Shown here one piece after another: positions 9,936-18,928 of a DNA stretch of 64,000 nt. The notes beneath the pieces were generated by a model. It did no database searches. It worked only from the letters and a program-made list of their open reading frames with translations, and was not told the DNA's origin. Numbering within the stretch: the stretch's first letter is position 1; each line of letters opens with the position of its first letter. The position numbers and the translations under genes were made by a program. Origin of the DNA: Bacteroidota bacterium (GTDB lineage Bacteria; Bacteroidota; Bacteroidia; B-17B0; Aurantibacillaceae); the NCBI GenBank assembly GCA_030681615.1, contig JAUXSA010000016.1, positions 1 through 64,000 on the forward strand. The letters are read 5' to 3'.

Positions 9936-10808
9936 CTAACTTTTAACATCAGAAATTTCGTTTTCTTTATCTTCTTCTTTCGCCATATAAATTCCTTCGG
10001 GCTTAATTAAAATACGACGGTGACGATATAAAATGCCAATAGCTTTTTTAAACGTAGCCTTACTCATACTTAAACGAATAGAGATCTCTTCCGGCGTACT
10101 TTTATCATGCAGGTTGACGAAGCCATTATTTTTTTCAAGATATTCCATCACCACTTCGGTAGAATCCAAAACATTCTTAAAACCACTTTTTTGAAAGCTG
10201 ATATCGATCAATTTGTCTTCACGAATAGTTTTTACAAAGCCTTTCATTTCATCACCAATCTCAACGTCTTTATAAATATCGTTATGATAGATGAGGCCTT
10301 TGTGGCGCCCGTTAATAATACAACTAAAGCCAAGCGGCGATTCTTCATAAACAATAAGATCAACTTCTTCTGTTTCTTTCAACTCCAGATCTTCGTTATC
10401 AACAAACTTGTCAATTTTAGTTGAAGCAACAATTCTATTTGTTACTTCGTCCAGGTAAACAAACACAACGTAAAAATTGTCTTCAGTTAATTTATGTCTT
10501 TGCTCACTAAAAGGCACTAAAAGATCTTTCTCTATTCCCCAATCTAAAAAAGCGCCAACTTCTCCTACAGAAACTACGCGTAAATAAGCAAACTCATTTA
10601 TTTGTATGTATGGTTTTGACGTGGTTGCAATTGCTTTTCCATCAGAATCGGGATAAACAAATACTTCCAGCTCTTGGCCAACTTTATATTTTTCTTTAAC
10701 GTAAGATGCAGGTAACAGAACGTCATTCTTTTCTTCATCTCCCAAATACAAACCCACTTCGGTTTCTCTTAAAACTTTTAGCGTGTTTATTTTTCCTATT
10801 TCAATCAT
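9936..10808 (-). CDS. CvfB-like S1 RNA-binding protein
   Basis: A 290-residue cytoplasmic protein built from S1-type OB folds and a C-terminal winged helix. The first S1-like unit is at residues 1-60 (GLYLGDEEKNDVLLPASYV). The second, at about 70-140, has AYLRVVSVGEVGAFLDWGIEKDLLVPFSEQ. The third, near 150-215, has SPLGFSCIINGRHKGLIYHNDIYKDVEIGDEMKG. The last 65 residues contain a winged helix (MEYLEKNNGFVNLHDKSTPEEISIRLSMSKATFKKAIGILYRHRRI). This layout is that of CvfB/YitL, an RNA-binding factor linked to post-transcriptional control in Staphylococcus. Its role in Bacteroidota is not established. Confidence 0.85.
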   Translation of the reverse strand: MIEIGKINTLKVLRETEVGLYLGDEEKNDVLLPASYVKEKYKVGQELEVFVYPDSDGKAIATTSKPYIQINEFAYLRVVSVGEVGAFLDWGIEKDLLVPFSEQRHKLTEDNFYVVFVYLDEVTNRIVASTKIDKFVDNEDLELKETEEVDLIVYEESPLGFSCIINGRHKGLIYHNDIYKDVEIGDEMKGFVKTIREDKLIDISFQKSGFKNVLDSTEVVMEYLEKNNGFVNLHDKSTPEEISIRLSMSKATFKKAIGILYRHRRILIKPEGIYMAKEEDKENEISDVKS

Positions 10809-10830
10809 AACACAAAGATACGGTATTTTT

Positions 10831-10918
10831 TTGCCGCAGATTACGCAGATTCACTCGGATCTTTTTTGTTCTATTAAAATTTATTAATCTGTGTTATCCG
10901 CGAAATCTGTGGCTTATT
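10831..10918. repeat. Intergenic imperfect palindrome of the GCAGATTACGCAGAT type
   Basis: The left arm GCCGCAGATTACGCAGAT and the right arm, which ends ATCCGCGAAATCTGTGGC, are near-perfect inverted copies separated by about 45 bp. The right arm also repeats the unit ATCTGTG. It fills the gap between the start of the CvfB-like gene (minus) and the EamA gene (plus), that is, between two divergent genes. Similar CACAGATT/ATCTGTG palindromes occur between genes in many bacterial genomes and behave as dispersed non-coding repeats. Whether this copy affects transcription is unknown. Confidence 0.7.
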
Positions 10919-10948
10919 TTATATCGAAAATTCCACCTAAATTCGCGG

Positions 10949-11821
10949 ATGCAAAATAAAAAGCTGGCCTGGGTGCTGCTTATCATTTTATCGGTTGTTT
11001 GGGGAAGTTCGTTTATTTTAATGAAGCGTGGCCTGGATGCCTTTAGCAGCGATGAGGTAGCGGCTTTACGAATTTCTATCGCCTTTTTATTTTTAGCACC
11101 GCTTTTAATTAAATACTATAAAATAGATCTTAAAAAATACTGGCCCGGCTTAATTTTAATGGGTGTTTTTGGGAATCTTATCCCAGCTTTTTTATTTACA
11201 AAAGCCGAGACCGAGATCAGCAGCAGTTTAACGGGTATGCTAAATGCATTAACGCCTTTATTTACTGTGTTGGTTGGCTTGTTTTGGCTGAAAGTAAAGC
11301 CAAAGGCTATGCAAATTGTGGGCATTATTGTTGGTTTTATTGGTGCCGCCTGCCTTATGATCTTTGATGCGGGTAGTGGAAGTTCCAAGAACATCATTTA
11401 TGGCTTACTAGTGGTAGCGGCTACTTTCTTTTATGCTATTAGTGTTTGTGGCATTAAAAAATACCTTAGCGATATAAACTCAATAACAGCAACGGTTTGG
11501 GCCTTTTGTATCACCGGACCAATTTCCCTTATTTACCTGTTTGGCTTCTCAGATTTTACTATGCATATGGCAAATTCGCCCATGGCAATGTCATCTTTAG
11601 GTTATATAAGCATTTTGGCCATTGTTGGGTCGGCCATATCGGTAATTGCCTATAATATCCTTATTAAGAACTCGGGTACCGTTTTTGCCAGCAGCTGCAC
11701 CTATCTTATCCCTATAGTAGCCATTGGCTGGGGACTTTTTGACGGCGAAACGGTTAATTTTTACCAGATCTTTAGCATTGTGGTCATCATTTTGAGCGTT
11801 TATTTAATAAACAGGGATTAA
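10949..11821 (+). CDS. EamA-family (DMT superfamily) transporter
   Basis: A 290-residue membrane protein with ten predicted hydrophobic helices in two EamA repeats. Repeat one begins LLIILSVVWGSSFILMKRGLDAFSSDEVAALRISIAFLFLAPL, the standard drug/metabolite transporter opening (WGSxFxxxK...PxxxxxxR). Repeat two begins YGLLVVAATFFYAISVCGIKKYLSDINS. Members export amino acids, nucleosides or other metabolites across the inner membrane. The substrate cannot be assigned. It is divergent from the CvfB-like gene and ends about 75 bp before rplU, which has its own promoter. Confidence 0.9.
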   Translation: MQNKKLAWVLLIILSVVWGSSFILMKRGLDAFSSDEVAALRISIAFLFLAPLLIKYYKIDLKKYWPGLILMGVFGNLIPAFLFTKAETEISSSLTGMLNALTPLFTVLVGLFWLKVKPKAMQIVGIIVGFIGAACLMIFDAGSGSSKNIIYGLLVVAATFFYAISVCGIKKYLSDINSITATVWAFCITGPISLIYLFGFSDFTMHMANSPMAMSSLGYISILAIVGSAISVIAYNILIKNSGTVFASSCTYLIPIVAIGWGLFDGETVNFYQIFSIVVIILSVYLINRD

Positions 11822-11822
11822 A

Positions 11823-11854
11823 TTTTGTTGATTCATATCAATTGAGTATATTTG
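11823..11854 (+). promoter_or_regulatory. Bacteroidota-type promoter for rplU-rpmA
   Basis: TTTTG at 11823-11827 is followed, after exactly 19 bp, by TATATTTG at 11847-11854. This matches the Bacteroidota housekeeping consensus TTTG-N19-TANNTTTG. The rplU ATG follows 44 bp later, leaving a short leader. Confidence 0.75.
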
Positions 11855-11898
11855 CGTCCCCTTTTTAAGGGTATTATTAACAATTTAAACCAAATTAA

Positions 11899-12384
11899 AT
11901 GTACGCAATTGTAGAAATAGCCGGGCAACAATTTAAAGTGGAACGTGGAAACAAAGTTTACGTTCACCGCCTAGAGGCTAACGAGGGCGCTAAGATTGAA
12001 TTTGACAAAGTTTTCTTATTAGATAACGGCGGCAAAATTTCAGTTGGAAACCCAACCGTAGAGGGCGCTAAAGTAGCAGCCACAGTGATCTCCCACTTAA
12101 AAGGAGACAAAGTGATCATTTTCAAAAAGAAACGCCGTAAAGGTTATCAAAAATGGAACAATCACCGTCAATCTTTAACTCAGATCCTTATTCAAGGTGT
12201 TTTAGCTAAAGGCGACAAATTAGAATCAGAATTAACTGCAGTTCGCAAAATTCGCACACAAGGTCCGGTTAAAAAAGCTGAGGCAGTTGTAAGCGAAAAA
12301 GCTGTTGAGAAAAAAGCTCCTGCTAAAAAAGCAGCAGTTAAAAAAGCTCCTGCAAAAAAAGTAACTAAGAAAAAAGAAGACTAA
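11899..12384 (+). CDS. rplU: 50S ribosomal protein L21 with basic C-terminal tail
   Basis: Residues 1-103 are a normal L21 ([38 protein letters not shown] ... [22 protein letters not shown]), the rRNA-binding protein of the large subunit. A further 58 residues follow: a linker and then a Lys/Ala/Pro-rich tail containing the repeated unit KKAPAKKA. E. coli L21 ends near residue 103, so the tail is an addition. Such tails occur in Bacteroidota L21, but their role is not known. rpmA follows after 82 bp, the usual rplU-rpmA pair. Confidence 0.96.
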   Translation: MYAIVEIAGQQFKVERGNKVYVHRLEANEGAKIEFDKVFLLDNGGKISVGNPTVEGAKVAATVISHLKGDKVIIFKKKRRKGYQKWNNHRQSLTQILIQGVLAKGDKLESELTAVRKIRTQGPVKKAEAVVSEKAVEKKAPAKKAAVKKAPAKKVTKKKED

Positions 12385-12466
12385 ACAGTTTTTAATGTTT
12401 AGTGCTTAGTTTTAAATAACAAGCACTATTAAAAACTAAAAACTAATAATTTAAAATTAATAAGAA

Positions 12467-12727
12467 ATGGCACACAAAAAAGGCGCGGGTTCATCAGATA
12501 ATGGTCGCGATTCGCATAGTAAACGTTTAGGCGTTAAAATTTTCGGAGGTCAAGCTTGCATTGCAGGTAACATTATTGTTCGTCAACGTGGTACAAAACA
12601 CAATCCATCTGAAGGTGTTGGTATGGGAAAAGACCATACTTTATATGCTTTAATTGATGGAAAAGTAGTTTTCAAAAAGAAAAGAGACGATCGTTCGTAC
12701 GTATCGGTTGTTCCTATTGAGGGGTAA
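12467..12727 (+). CDS. rpmA: 50S ribosomal protein L27
   Basis: An 86-residue L27 beginning [29 protein letters not shown], with the usual N-terminal arm that reaches the peptidyl-transferase centre, and [24 protein letters not shown]. There is no cleavable N-terminal extension of the Firmicutes type. It is the second gene of the rplU-rpmA operon and is closed by a terminator. Confidence 0.97.
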   Translation: MAHKKGAGSSDNGRDSHSKRLGVKIFGGQACIAGNIIVRQRGTKHNPSEGVGMGKDHTLYALIDGKVVFKKKRDDRSYVSVVPIEG

Positions 12728-12746
12728 TAAATACTTTATATAAAAT

Positions 12747-12778
12747 AAAGCCCTCCATTAAATTGGTGGGCTTTTTTT
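12747..12778 (+). terminator. Rho-independent terminator after rplU-rpmA
   Basis: AAAGCCCTCC and GGTGGGCTTT pair with one mismatch around an 8-nt loop and are followed by a run of T residues. It begins 19 bp after the rpmA stop codon. Confidence 0.85.
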
Positions 12779-12843
12779 GTTTTCACCATTGTCACTCAAC
12801 ATCATTTAAAAAATTAAATTTGTATTAAAATAAACAGAACTCT

Positions 12844-14118
12844 ATGTTGCAATTAAATTATATCAGGGAAAATAAAGAAGAGGTTTTAAAACGTCTTGCC
12901 ATAAAGAATTTTAAAGATGCTGAAACCATTATTAATTCTGTTTTGATAAAAGATGCGCAACGCAGGTCACTGCAACAGGAAGGCGATGCTATAAAAGCAG
13001 AATCAAATCAAATTGCCAAACAAATTGGCGAACTGATGAAAGGCGGTAAAAAAGAAGAAGCAGAAAAAGTGAAGCTTCGCACTGCCGAATTAAAACAAAA
13101 AGAAAAAGAACTTGACGAACAATTAAAAACGGTTGAAGACGAGATCCAACAACTTTTAGTTTTGGTTCCAAACACGCCTAACCTGACTGTGCCTTTAGGA
13201 AAAACACCTGAAGATAATGCCGTTGTTTTTGAACATGGCGAAAAACCAAAGTTAGCCCCAGGTTTTGTTCCGCATTGGGACCTTACCACAAAATATAATT
13301 TAATTGATTTTGAATTAGGCGTGAAAATTGCCGGTGCAGGTTTTCCTGTTTATAAAGGTAAATGTGCACGCTTACAACGCGCTTTAATTAATTTCTTTTT
13401 AGATCGCGCAACAGCAAAAGGTTATTTAGAAATTCAACCGCCAATTGTGGTGAACGAAGATAGCGGTTATGGTACCGGCCAGTTGCCTGATAAAGAAGGA
13501 CAAATGTATCATTGCACCATTGACAATTTATATTTGATACCAACCGCAGAGGTGCCGGTTACAAATATTTACCGTGATGTTATTTTAAAAGAAGCCGATC
13601 TGCCGGTTAAAAATACAGCCTACACGCCTTGTTTTAGAAGAGAAGCAGGAAGCTATGGAAAAGATGTGCGTGGTTTAAACCGTTTACACCAATTTGATAA
13701 AGTAGAGATCGTGCAAATAACACATCCTGATAAAAGTTACGAAACGTTAGAAGAAATGCGTGAGTATGTTGCGGGTCTTTTAAAAGAATTAGAATTGCCT
13801 TTCCGTACTTTAAAATTATGTGGTGGCGATATGAGTTTTGCAAGCGCTTTAACTTATGATATGGAAGTGTGGAGTGCCGCGCAGGAACGTTGGTTAGAAG
13901 TAAGCAGTGTAAGTAATTTTGAAACTTTTCAAACCAACCGTTTAAAATGCAGATTTAAAGATGCTAATGGTAAAACACAATTAGCGCATAGCTTAAATGG
14001 TAGCGCCTTAGCCTTACCGCGTATTGTTGCAGCTTTATTAGAAAACAATCAAACGCCCGAAGGAATTAAAATCCCAAAAGTATTAGTTCCTTATTGTGGT
14101 TTTGATTTGATCAATTAA
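12844..14118 (+). CDS. serS: Seryl-tRNA synthetase
   Basis: A class II aminoacyl-tRNA synthetase of 424 residues that charges tRNA-Ser. Residues 1-105 form the N-terminal antiparallel coiled coil that grips the long variable arm (charged segment ELMKGGKKEEAEKVKLRTAELKQKEKEL). The catalytic domain has motif 2, FRREAGSYGKDVRGLNRLHQFDKVE, and motif 3, LNGSALALPRIVAALLEN. TAEVPVTN is the serine-pocket segment. A TAAATTTG box sits about 20 bp upstream. A putative lipoprotein gene starts 1 bp after the stop. Confidence 0.97.
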   Translation: MLQLNYIRENKEEVLKRLAIKNFKDAETIINSVLIKDAQRRSLQQEGDAIKAESNQIAKQIGELMKGGKKEEAEKVKLRTAELKQKEKELDEQLKTVEDEIQQLLVLVPNTPNLTVPLGKTPEDNAVVFEHGEKPKLAPGFVPHWDLTTKYNLIDFELGVKIAGAGFPVYKGKCARLQRALINFFLDRATAKGYLEIQPPIVVNEDSGYGTGQLPDKEGQMYHCTIDNLYLIPTAEVPVTNIYRDVILKEADLPVKNTAYTPCFRREAGSYGKDVRGLNRLHQFDKVEIVQITHPDKSYETLEEMREYVAGLLKELELPFRTLKLCGGDMSFASALTYDMEVWSAAQERWLEVSSVSNFETFQTNRLKCRFKDANGKTQLAHSLNGSALALPRIVAALLENNQTPEGIKIPKVLVPYCGFDLIN

Positions 14119-14119
14119 A

Positions 14120-14710
14120 ATGATAAAGACTGCTAAAAATACTTTAGTAATTATATTTTTTGCAGGAGCAGTGTTTCAATCTTGTAACAGGGTAGATATT
14201 TACGCTGTTAAAATGCAATCATTAGATAGTTTAAGTGGCGCCGTAAATAGTTCTGCCAAAGAAGTTGATAAAACAGATACGGTTATTTTAGATAAAGCCA
14301 TTTCACGTTTTAACCAATACAAACAGTTTATTCAACAAAATGTAAAAGATACGCTCACAAAAGTGGAGGCGGATTTTACGCAACAATTTTATGCAAGTGG
14401 TGCAAGCTTAGAAAATTTCGCAGTTAACAGAAGATCAATAAAAGCAAGAACGAATTTAATTAACTCACAAATTGAGAAATTAAAAACAGACGCGAAGAAC
14501 AGATCGATCTCTGAAGAAAAGTTAATTGAATTTACCAACCAGGAAAAAAAAGAAGCAGGTAATCTAATAGAAGCAAGCCAAAAGCAACAACAGTTATTTT
14601 ATACTAGTCTGCAGGAATTTAAAACTTCTTTAAAAGGCGTTGAAGATATTATAAAAGCCAGGAACAATGGGCAATTGCCAACAATAATAAAAGATACGCT
14701 TTCTTTATAA
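14120..14710 (+). CDS. Putative lipoprotein, helical, unknown function
   Basis: A 196-residue protein with a lipoprotein signal (MIKTAKNTLVIIFFAGAVFQSC, lipobox FQSC with Cys22). The rest is almost all charged alpha helix (for example ASLENFAVNRRSIKARTNLINSQIEKLKTDAKN), which suggests a helical bundle or coiled coil in the periplasm. I recognise no enzyme motif. It starts 1 bp after serS and ends 2 bp before ybeY, so it belongs to their transcript. Function unknown. Confidence 0.75.
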   Translation: MIKTAKNTLVIIFFAGAVFQSCNRVDIYAVKMQSLDSLSGAVNSSAKEVDKTDTVILDKAISRFNQYKQFIQQNVKDTLTKVEADFTQQFYASGASLENFAVNRRSIKARTNLINSQIEKLKTDAKNRSISEEKLIEFTNQEKKEAGNLIEASQKQQQLFYTSLQEFKTSLKGVEDIIKARNNGQLPTIIKDTLSL

Positions 14711-14712
14711 GT

Positions 14713-15126
14713 ATGGCTATTTCGTTTCAAAACCAAAACATAGAATTTAATTTGCCTGCAAAGGTAAAGACCAAACTGTGGATCAAAAAAATTGTTGAAT
14801 TAGAAAAAAAGCAATTAGGTCAACTAAATTTTGTTTTTACTTCAGACGAAGAGATCTTAAAAACAAATATCCACTATTTAAAGCATAATACTTATACCGA
14901 CATTATCACCTTTGATTACTGCGAAGGGAAAAAGATAAATGGTGATATTATTATCTCTGTTGAAAGAGTAAAAGAGAATGCCGCCAAATTTAAAACAGAC
15001 TTTGAAACAGAAATTAAGCGCGTGATCATTCACGGAGTGTTGCATTTATGCGGTTATAAAGATAAAAGCGAGAAAGACAGCAAGCTCATGAGAAGCAAAG
15101 AGAACACAGCTTTAAAAAAATATTAA
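14713..15126 (+). CDS. ybeY: rRNA maturation endoribonuclease YbeY
   Basis: A 137-residue zinc-dependent RNase needed for 16S rRNA 3' processing and ribosome quality control. The signature is VIIHGVLHLCGYKDKSEKD. The first two zinc-ligand histidines of HGxLHLxGYDH are present. The third position is not the usual DH: here it reads KDKSEKD. Bacteroidota YbeY commonly show GYKDK at this point, so this is probably a lineage feature rather than loss of function. It is packed between the lipoprotein gene and a small membrane protein gene (3-bp gap). Confidence 0.92.
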   Translation: MAISFQNQNIEFNLPAKVKTKLWIKKIVELEKKQLGQLNFVFTSDEEILKTNIHYLKHNTYTDIITFDYCEGKKINGDIIISVERVKENAAKFKTDFETEIKRVIIHGVLHLCGYKDKSEKDSKLMRSKENTALKKY

Positions 15127-15129
15127 TCC

Positions 15130-15573
15130 ATGGGAACCTTTACACTTATCTTTTCTATTCTTATTGCCGCAGTGTGTTTTTGGTCGAGTATTAAATTGAT
15201 AGCACTTTATTTGAAAGTAAATGCCTGGGATAAAGTAAACGCTACTGTCATTTCAAAAAAAGTTGAACTGCATAAAAAAGTCTCGACAAGAAATTCGCCT
15301 TACGCCGTTAGGGTGGAGTATAGGTATGCCTACAATGGCACAGAATATACAAACGATAAAGTTTATTTGGTTGAATTAATTGGTGGGCAAACCAATCATA
15401 TGGAATCTGCAGCTAATAAAAAAATAAATGAAATAAAAGAGACTGAGACTATTTTTGTTAACTCAAAAGATCCGCAAGAGTCTGTAATGTTTTGTAATGG
15501 TATTGTGATGTACGTTGTTGTTTTCTTATTTGGAATAATGAGCTTGTTAATAGGCTACAGTTATTATAAGTAA
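15130..15573 (+). CDS. DUF3592-type small membrane protein
   Basis: A 147-residue protein with a hydrophobic helix at each end (LIFSILIAAVCFWSSIKLIALYL and IVMYVVVFLFGIMSLLIGYSYY). Between them is a soluble segment with AWDKVNATVISKKVELHKK, YAVRVEYRYAYNGTEYTNDKVYL and ETIFVNSKDPQESVM. This W..V.A.v......... v.Y.Y.v.G..Y......v...P..P layout is that of DUF3592 proteins, whose function is not known. It is the last plus-strand gene of this cluster and converges on a TonB-type gene. Confidence 0.7.
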   Translation: MGTFTLIFSILIAAVCFWSSIKLIALYLKVNAWDKVNATVISKKVELHKKVSTRNSPYAVRVEYRYAYNGTEYTNDKVYLVELIGGQTNHMESAANKKINEIKETETIFVNSKDPQESVMFCNGIVMYVVVFLFGIMSLLIGYSYYK

Positions 15574-15589
15574 AGATTATACTTTCACT

Positions 15590-16393
15590 TTATTGCCCAA
15601 TTGATCCTGATGAACCGGAAGCGTCTTTATTAATATTTCTAAGGCTAAAAGTTATTGGGTAATTCGTCCTGTATCTTACAAACTTATTATTTAGCACAGC
15701 CGGTTGCCATTTAGTTTCTTTAATGAGTCTTAGTGCTTCTTCTGTACAACCTGTATTTACGCCTTGTTTAACAGTTATGCCTGTTATGTAGCCATTCGTT
15801 TCAACAACAAATTCAATTACTACCGTTCCTTCAACTGATCTTTCGATAGCTAATTTTGGGTATTCAATTTGAGAAAGTATAAATTCCGTTAAACCATCAT
15901 CACCATTCTTATAATATTCGGGCGATTTATCTGCTTTTGTATATATAACGTAACTGCTATCTGCAGGTAATGGTTTTTTAAGATTTAGTTTATTTTTTTG
16001 TTTAAAGTATCGGTTATATTTTTCGGTAGATAATTTAAAGATCAAAAAGTAAGGCCTGCTTTCATTTGGTAGATGCAACGTTTTGTTGAATTTCCAAAAA
16101 CCGAACATGCGGGTCAATTCGTTTCTTAAAACATTGTTATTGTTGTTCTTTAGCCCTTCAAATTTAATATTTATGGCTTTCCCTGCTGAATCAAGATCAA
16201 AAAAAGTAGTTATCTCTACATCAAAATTGGAGGTTAAGAGGATCTTTGGCAACGTTAGCTGTGTCTCCAGCACACGTTCAATTTGTTCTTTGCCACCAAT
16301 TGCTATTGCTTCATATTCCGGACTAGTACTTGAGGTTTGACCAATGGCAGAAGAAACAGCTACAAAAAATAAGAATATGTACTTTTTAACCAT
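15590..16393 (-). CDS. Secreted protein with TonB C-terminal domain
   Basis: A 267-residue protein with a signal peptide (MVKKYIFLFFVAVSSAIGQ). The last 90 residues match the TonB C-terminal domain: IEYPKLAIERSVEGTVVIEFVVETNGYITGITVKQGVNTGCTEEALRLIKETKWQPAVLNNKFVRYRTNYPITF. It differs from a true TonB in having a cleavable signal in place of an N-terminal anchor and no Pro-rich span. Proteins of this kind are frequent in Bacteroidota, and their link to TonB-dependent transport is unproven. It is convergent with the DUF3592 gene (16 bp between stops). Confidence 0.8.
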   Translation of the reverse strand: MVKKYIFLFFVAVSSAIGQTSSTSPEYEAIAIGGKEQIERVLETQLTLPKILLTSNFDVEITTFFDLDSAGKAINIKFEGLKNNNNNVLRNELTRMFGFWKFNKTLHLPNESRPYFLIFKLSTEKYNRYFKQKNKLNLKKPLPADSSYVIYTKADKSPEYYKNGDDGLTEFILSQIEYPKLAIERSVEGTVVIEFVVETNGYITGITVKQGVNTGCTEEALRLIKETKWQPAVLNNKFVRYRTNYPITFSLRNINKDASGSSGSIGQ

Positions 16394-16453
16394 ATGTAAA
16401 TATAGCCCAAAAAAAAGAAAAGTAAAAACCGGTAAACAACAATTAAATACCAG

Positions 16454-18913
16454 TTATAAACTTGTATTAATCCCTATGGTAAAGCCGGAATTGACTTTAT
16501 TATTTATACCATAGCCCAAAACATAATCAACCCGTAAAACGTTAAAGATATTCTCGAAACCAAAATTTATTTCGTAATACTGTTTTAATTTATTGCTCAT
16601 TAATAAATGACCACCAACTACTTCCTGCACCTTTAATTTTTTAAAGACAGGGATCTTATTAATGATAAAACCGTTAAAATGATGTTCGGCATGTGCTTCG
16701 GCAAACCATTTATCGGCGCTAAATGTGTAATAAGGCAACAACCTGAAACTACTTAAATAATCGTTGGTATTAAATAATGTTTGGTTCCCTAAAAAATATT
16801 TAAAATCCATAAATAATAATTTTTTAGTATTTACAAATCCCCCTCCCTTTAACCTCATGCCAAGACGGCCAAATAGACCAAGATTCAATTCATCATAGAT
16901 CATGGCACTTGCCAGGTCGTAATCTGCCGTAGTATTTAAAACAGGAAATGCTTTTTTGTAACTTACACTTAGTCTCGGATATTTACTTCCTGTAATTATT
17001 TTTTGATTAGGCAGTGTTACATATTTTTGTTTGAAGCGGAACGAAAAAGTTATTTCCGCTGTAAAGGCATTGTTGGTAGTAAATAAAGAGTCGTGGTTAA
17101 ATTCGTTCCTTGGATCATTACTGGTAAATAATTTTTGTTTGTCATCTATGATCAACAGATCAGATGTATTCTTTAAAGCATCACGTTCTACATATTTTAC
17201 GAGCGACGAAAAATAAACACCGTTTACCACTTCGGTAAAGTAGCTGGTCTCAACGCCGGTCTCTTTAAACATCTTCATAAAATTCTCGTTCAGGTATAAC
17301 GAGTATAATGAATTTACCAGTGGCGATATCGGATCTAACTGGTTGTATTGTTCTGCTATTGATTTGAATTTAATACCAACACGTGAGAATTTTTTTGGCC
17401 GGTAAAAATAATTATAACCAACTTCGCCACCCCATAAATAATTACTAAAACCATAACGCACCTGGCCGGTAAAGCGGTGTGCTTTTAGATTCTCATATTC
17501 TTTATTTACCGAAAACTTATAACTTACGTTAAAACCTTCAACCGTATTGTATTGCACACCGTTGGTAATTAACCCGGGTATAGCTACGCTTATTCGTTTC
17601 TTTGTTTTATTATAGGTGTAACCAAAAAAGATATCGTTCACGCGCAATTTATTTCCGCGTTTATCAACCGAATCTTTATATCGGTCGGTGTCCTGTACTT
17701 TTTCGGTGCTGTCTTTTTTTCGATAATCTTTATTTTCTTCTGGTGTTAATGGTGCCGGACGGTTAATGATCCAGTAATTAGAATCTTTTTTGTTTGCACC
17801 ATCTTCTACAACAAAAATTTCGTTGCTAAAAAATTTGTCGGTAATGTTTGGCGTTAGGTTGTAATTTTTTACGATGGCATTAAAATAACCGTCACCCGAA
17901 ATGCCGAAGAACACAAAATGAAAACCAAAATTATGGCTCACCGGCATCCAGATGCTGTCGCCTGCAACCGGGGCGTAGAGCTGCTTAATAGAAAGTGTAT
18001 CTACAAATTTTATTTTATTGTCTTTAAATAATTTAAGATCAATACCGGTTATACGCCACGAATTTTCCTGGATATAAATTATCCCGGTAAAACAAGGATC
18101 AGTTTCGCGTTTTGGTTTTACTTCAATTTTATTAAAGATCTTTCCGTCTTCATTAATAGTGCCTAATAATTTAAATTTGTAATACAAAAAAGCATTTCCG
18201 TTCAAGGGCGAAACAAACGGCCTGTCGCTAATGCCTCTTATAGGAACCAGGTTCTCGTAAAAATTAAATTTCATCTGGCTAAGCTGGTTAAAACTAAAAC
18301 TTTTACTTTCGCCGCTTACGCGACTGCTAAACATAATTTCCTTTTCTTTATTTGGTTTTTTAAAATAATAATTGCTTTCGCTTTCACTCAAATAAATAAC
18401 GCCATATAAAGTAGAATCTATTTCTTCGCCGCTTGTTATTTTTATGAGTTTTTTAAATTTATCGGGTAGATTAGTTAAACGCTGTAAACCTTTTATATAT
18501 GATTGGCAAGTATATTCGTTCACCTGGTTCGAATAGATCTTTCTGCGTTTAATGGCTTTGCGCATAATAGGGTAGGCGGGGTCTTCACCTGCTTTCACCG
18601 TTATTTCCTGCAGAGCAATACCATCCAGTTTTAAATTTACATTCAATGTTTTATTTTCGGTAAGATCAATTTCAATCTCCTGTTTCGAATAACCGATGTA
18701 TTGAAATATTACAACGTGTTTTCCGGCATCTAATTTTAAAGAATAGTTACCATTGTCGTTACTGTTTACACCTTTAGTGGTTCCTTTTAAATAAATGGTA
18801 GCAAAAGGCAGGCTTTCGCCGTTACCTGTAATTTTTCCTGAGAGAGTAAATTGTTGAGAAATTAAAAATTTGCTGCAGGTAAAAAAAAGTAAGATCAATA
18901 TTTTTTTATGCAT
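16454..18913 (-). CDS. DUF5686 family outer-membrane protein with carboxypeptidase-like regulatory domain
   Basis: An 819-residue protein from ATG 18913; an in-frame TTG lies 9 bp upstream. After a signal peptide (MHKKILILLFFTCSKFLISQQ), residues 22-105 form a CarboxypepD_reg-like domain: FTLSGKITGNGESLPFATIYLKGTTKGVNSNDNGNYSLKLDAGKHVVIFQYIGYSKQEIEI. The remainder is the DUF5686 body, with EDPAYPIMRKAIKRRK and a long beta-rich C-terminal half that ends in a strand (YGINNKVNSGFTIGINTSL), so an outer-membrane barrel is likely. Function is unknown; the family is largely confined to Bacteroidota. It starts 15 bp after the stop of the DUF4159 gene and is probably co-transcribed with it. Confidence 0.85.
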   Translation of the reverse strand: MHKKILILLFFTCSKFLISQQFTLSGKITGNGESLPFATIYLKGTTKGVNSNDNGNYSLKLDAGKHVVIFQYIGYSKQEIEIDLTENKTLNVNLKLDGIALQEITVKAGEDPAYPIMRKAIKRRKIYSNQVNEYTCQSYIKGLQRLTNLPDKFKKLIKITSGEEIDSTLYGVIYLSESESNYYFKKPNKEKEIMFSSRVSGESKSFSFNQLSQMKFNFYENLVPIRGISDRPFVSPLNGNAFLYYKFKLLGTINEDGKIFNKIEVKPKRETDPCFTGIIYIQENSWRITGIDLKLFKDNKIKFVDTLSIKQLYAPVAGDSIWMPVSHNFGFHFVFFGISGDGYFNAIVKNYNLTPNITDKFFSNEIFVVEDGANKKDSNYWIINRPAPLTPEENKDYRKKDSTEKVQDTDRYKDSVDKRGNKLRVNDIFFGYTYNKTKKRISVAIPGLITNGVQYNTVEGFNVSYKFSVNKEYENLKAHRFTGQVRYGFSNYLWGGEVGYNYFYRPKKFSRVGIKFKSIAEQYNQLDPISPLVNSLYSLYLNENFMKMFKETGVETSYFTEVVNGVYFSSLVKYVERDALKNTSDLLIIDDKQKLFTSNDPRNEFNHDSLFTTNNAFTAEITFSFRFKQKYVTLPNQKIITGSKYPRLSVSYKKAFPVLNTTADYDLASAMIYDELNLGLFGRLGMRLKGGGFVNTKKLLFMDFKYFLGNQTLFNTNDYLSSFRLLPYYTFSADKWFAEAHAEHHFNGFIINKIPVFKKLKVQEVVGGHLLMSNKLKQYYEINFGFENIFNVLRVDYVLGYGINNKVNSGFTIGINTSL

Positions 18914-18928
18914 AGCCCGCAAACAAAT

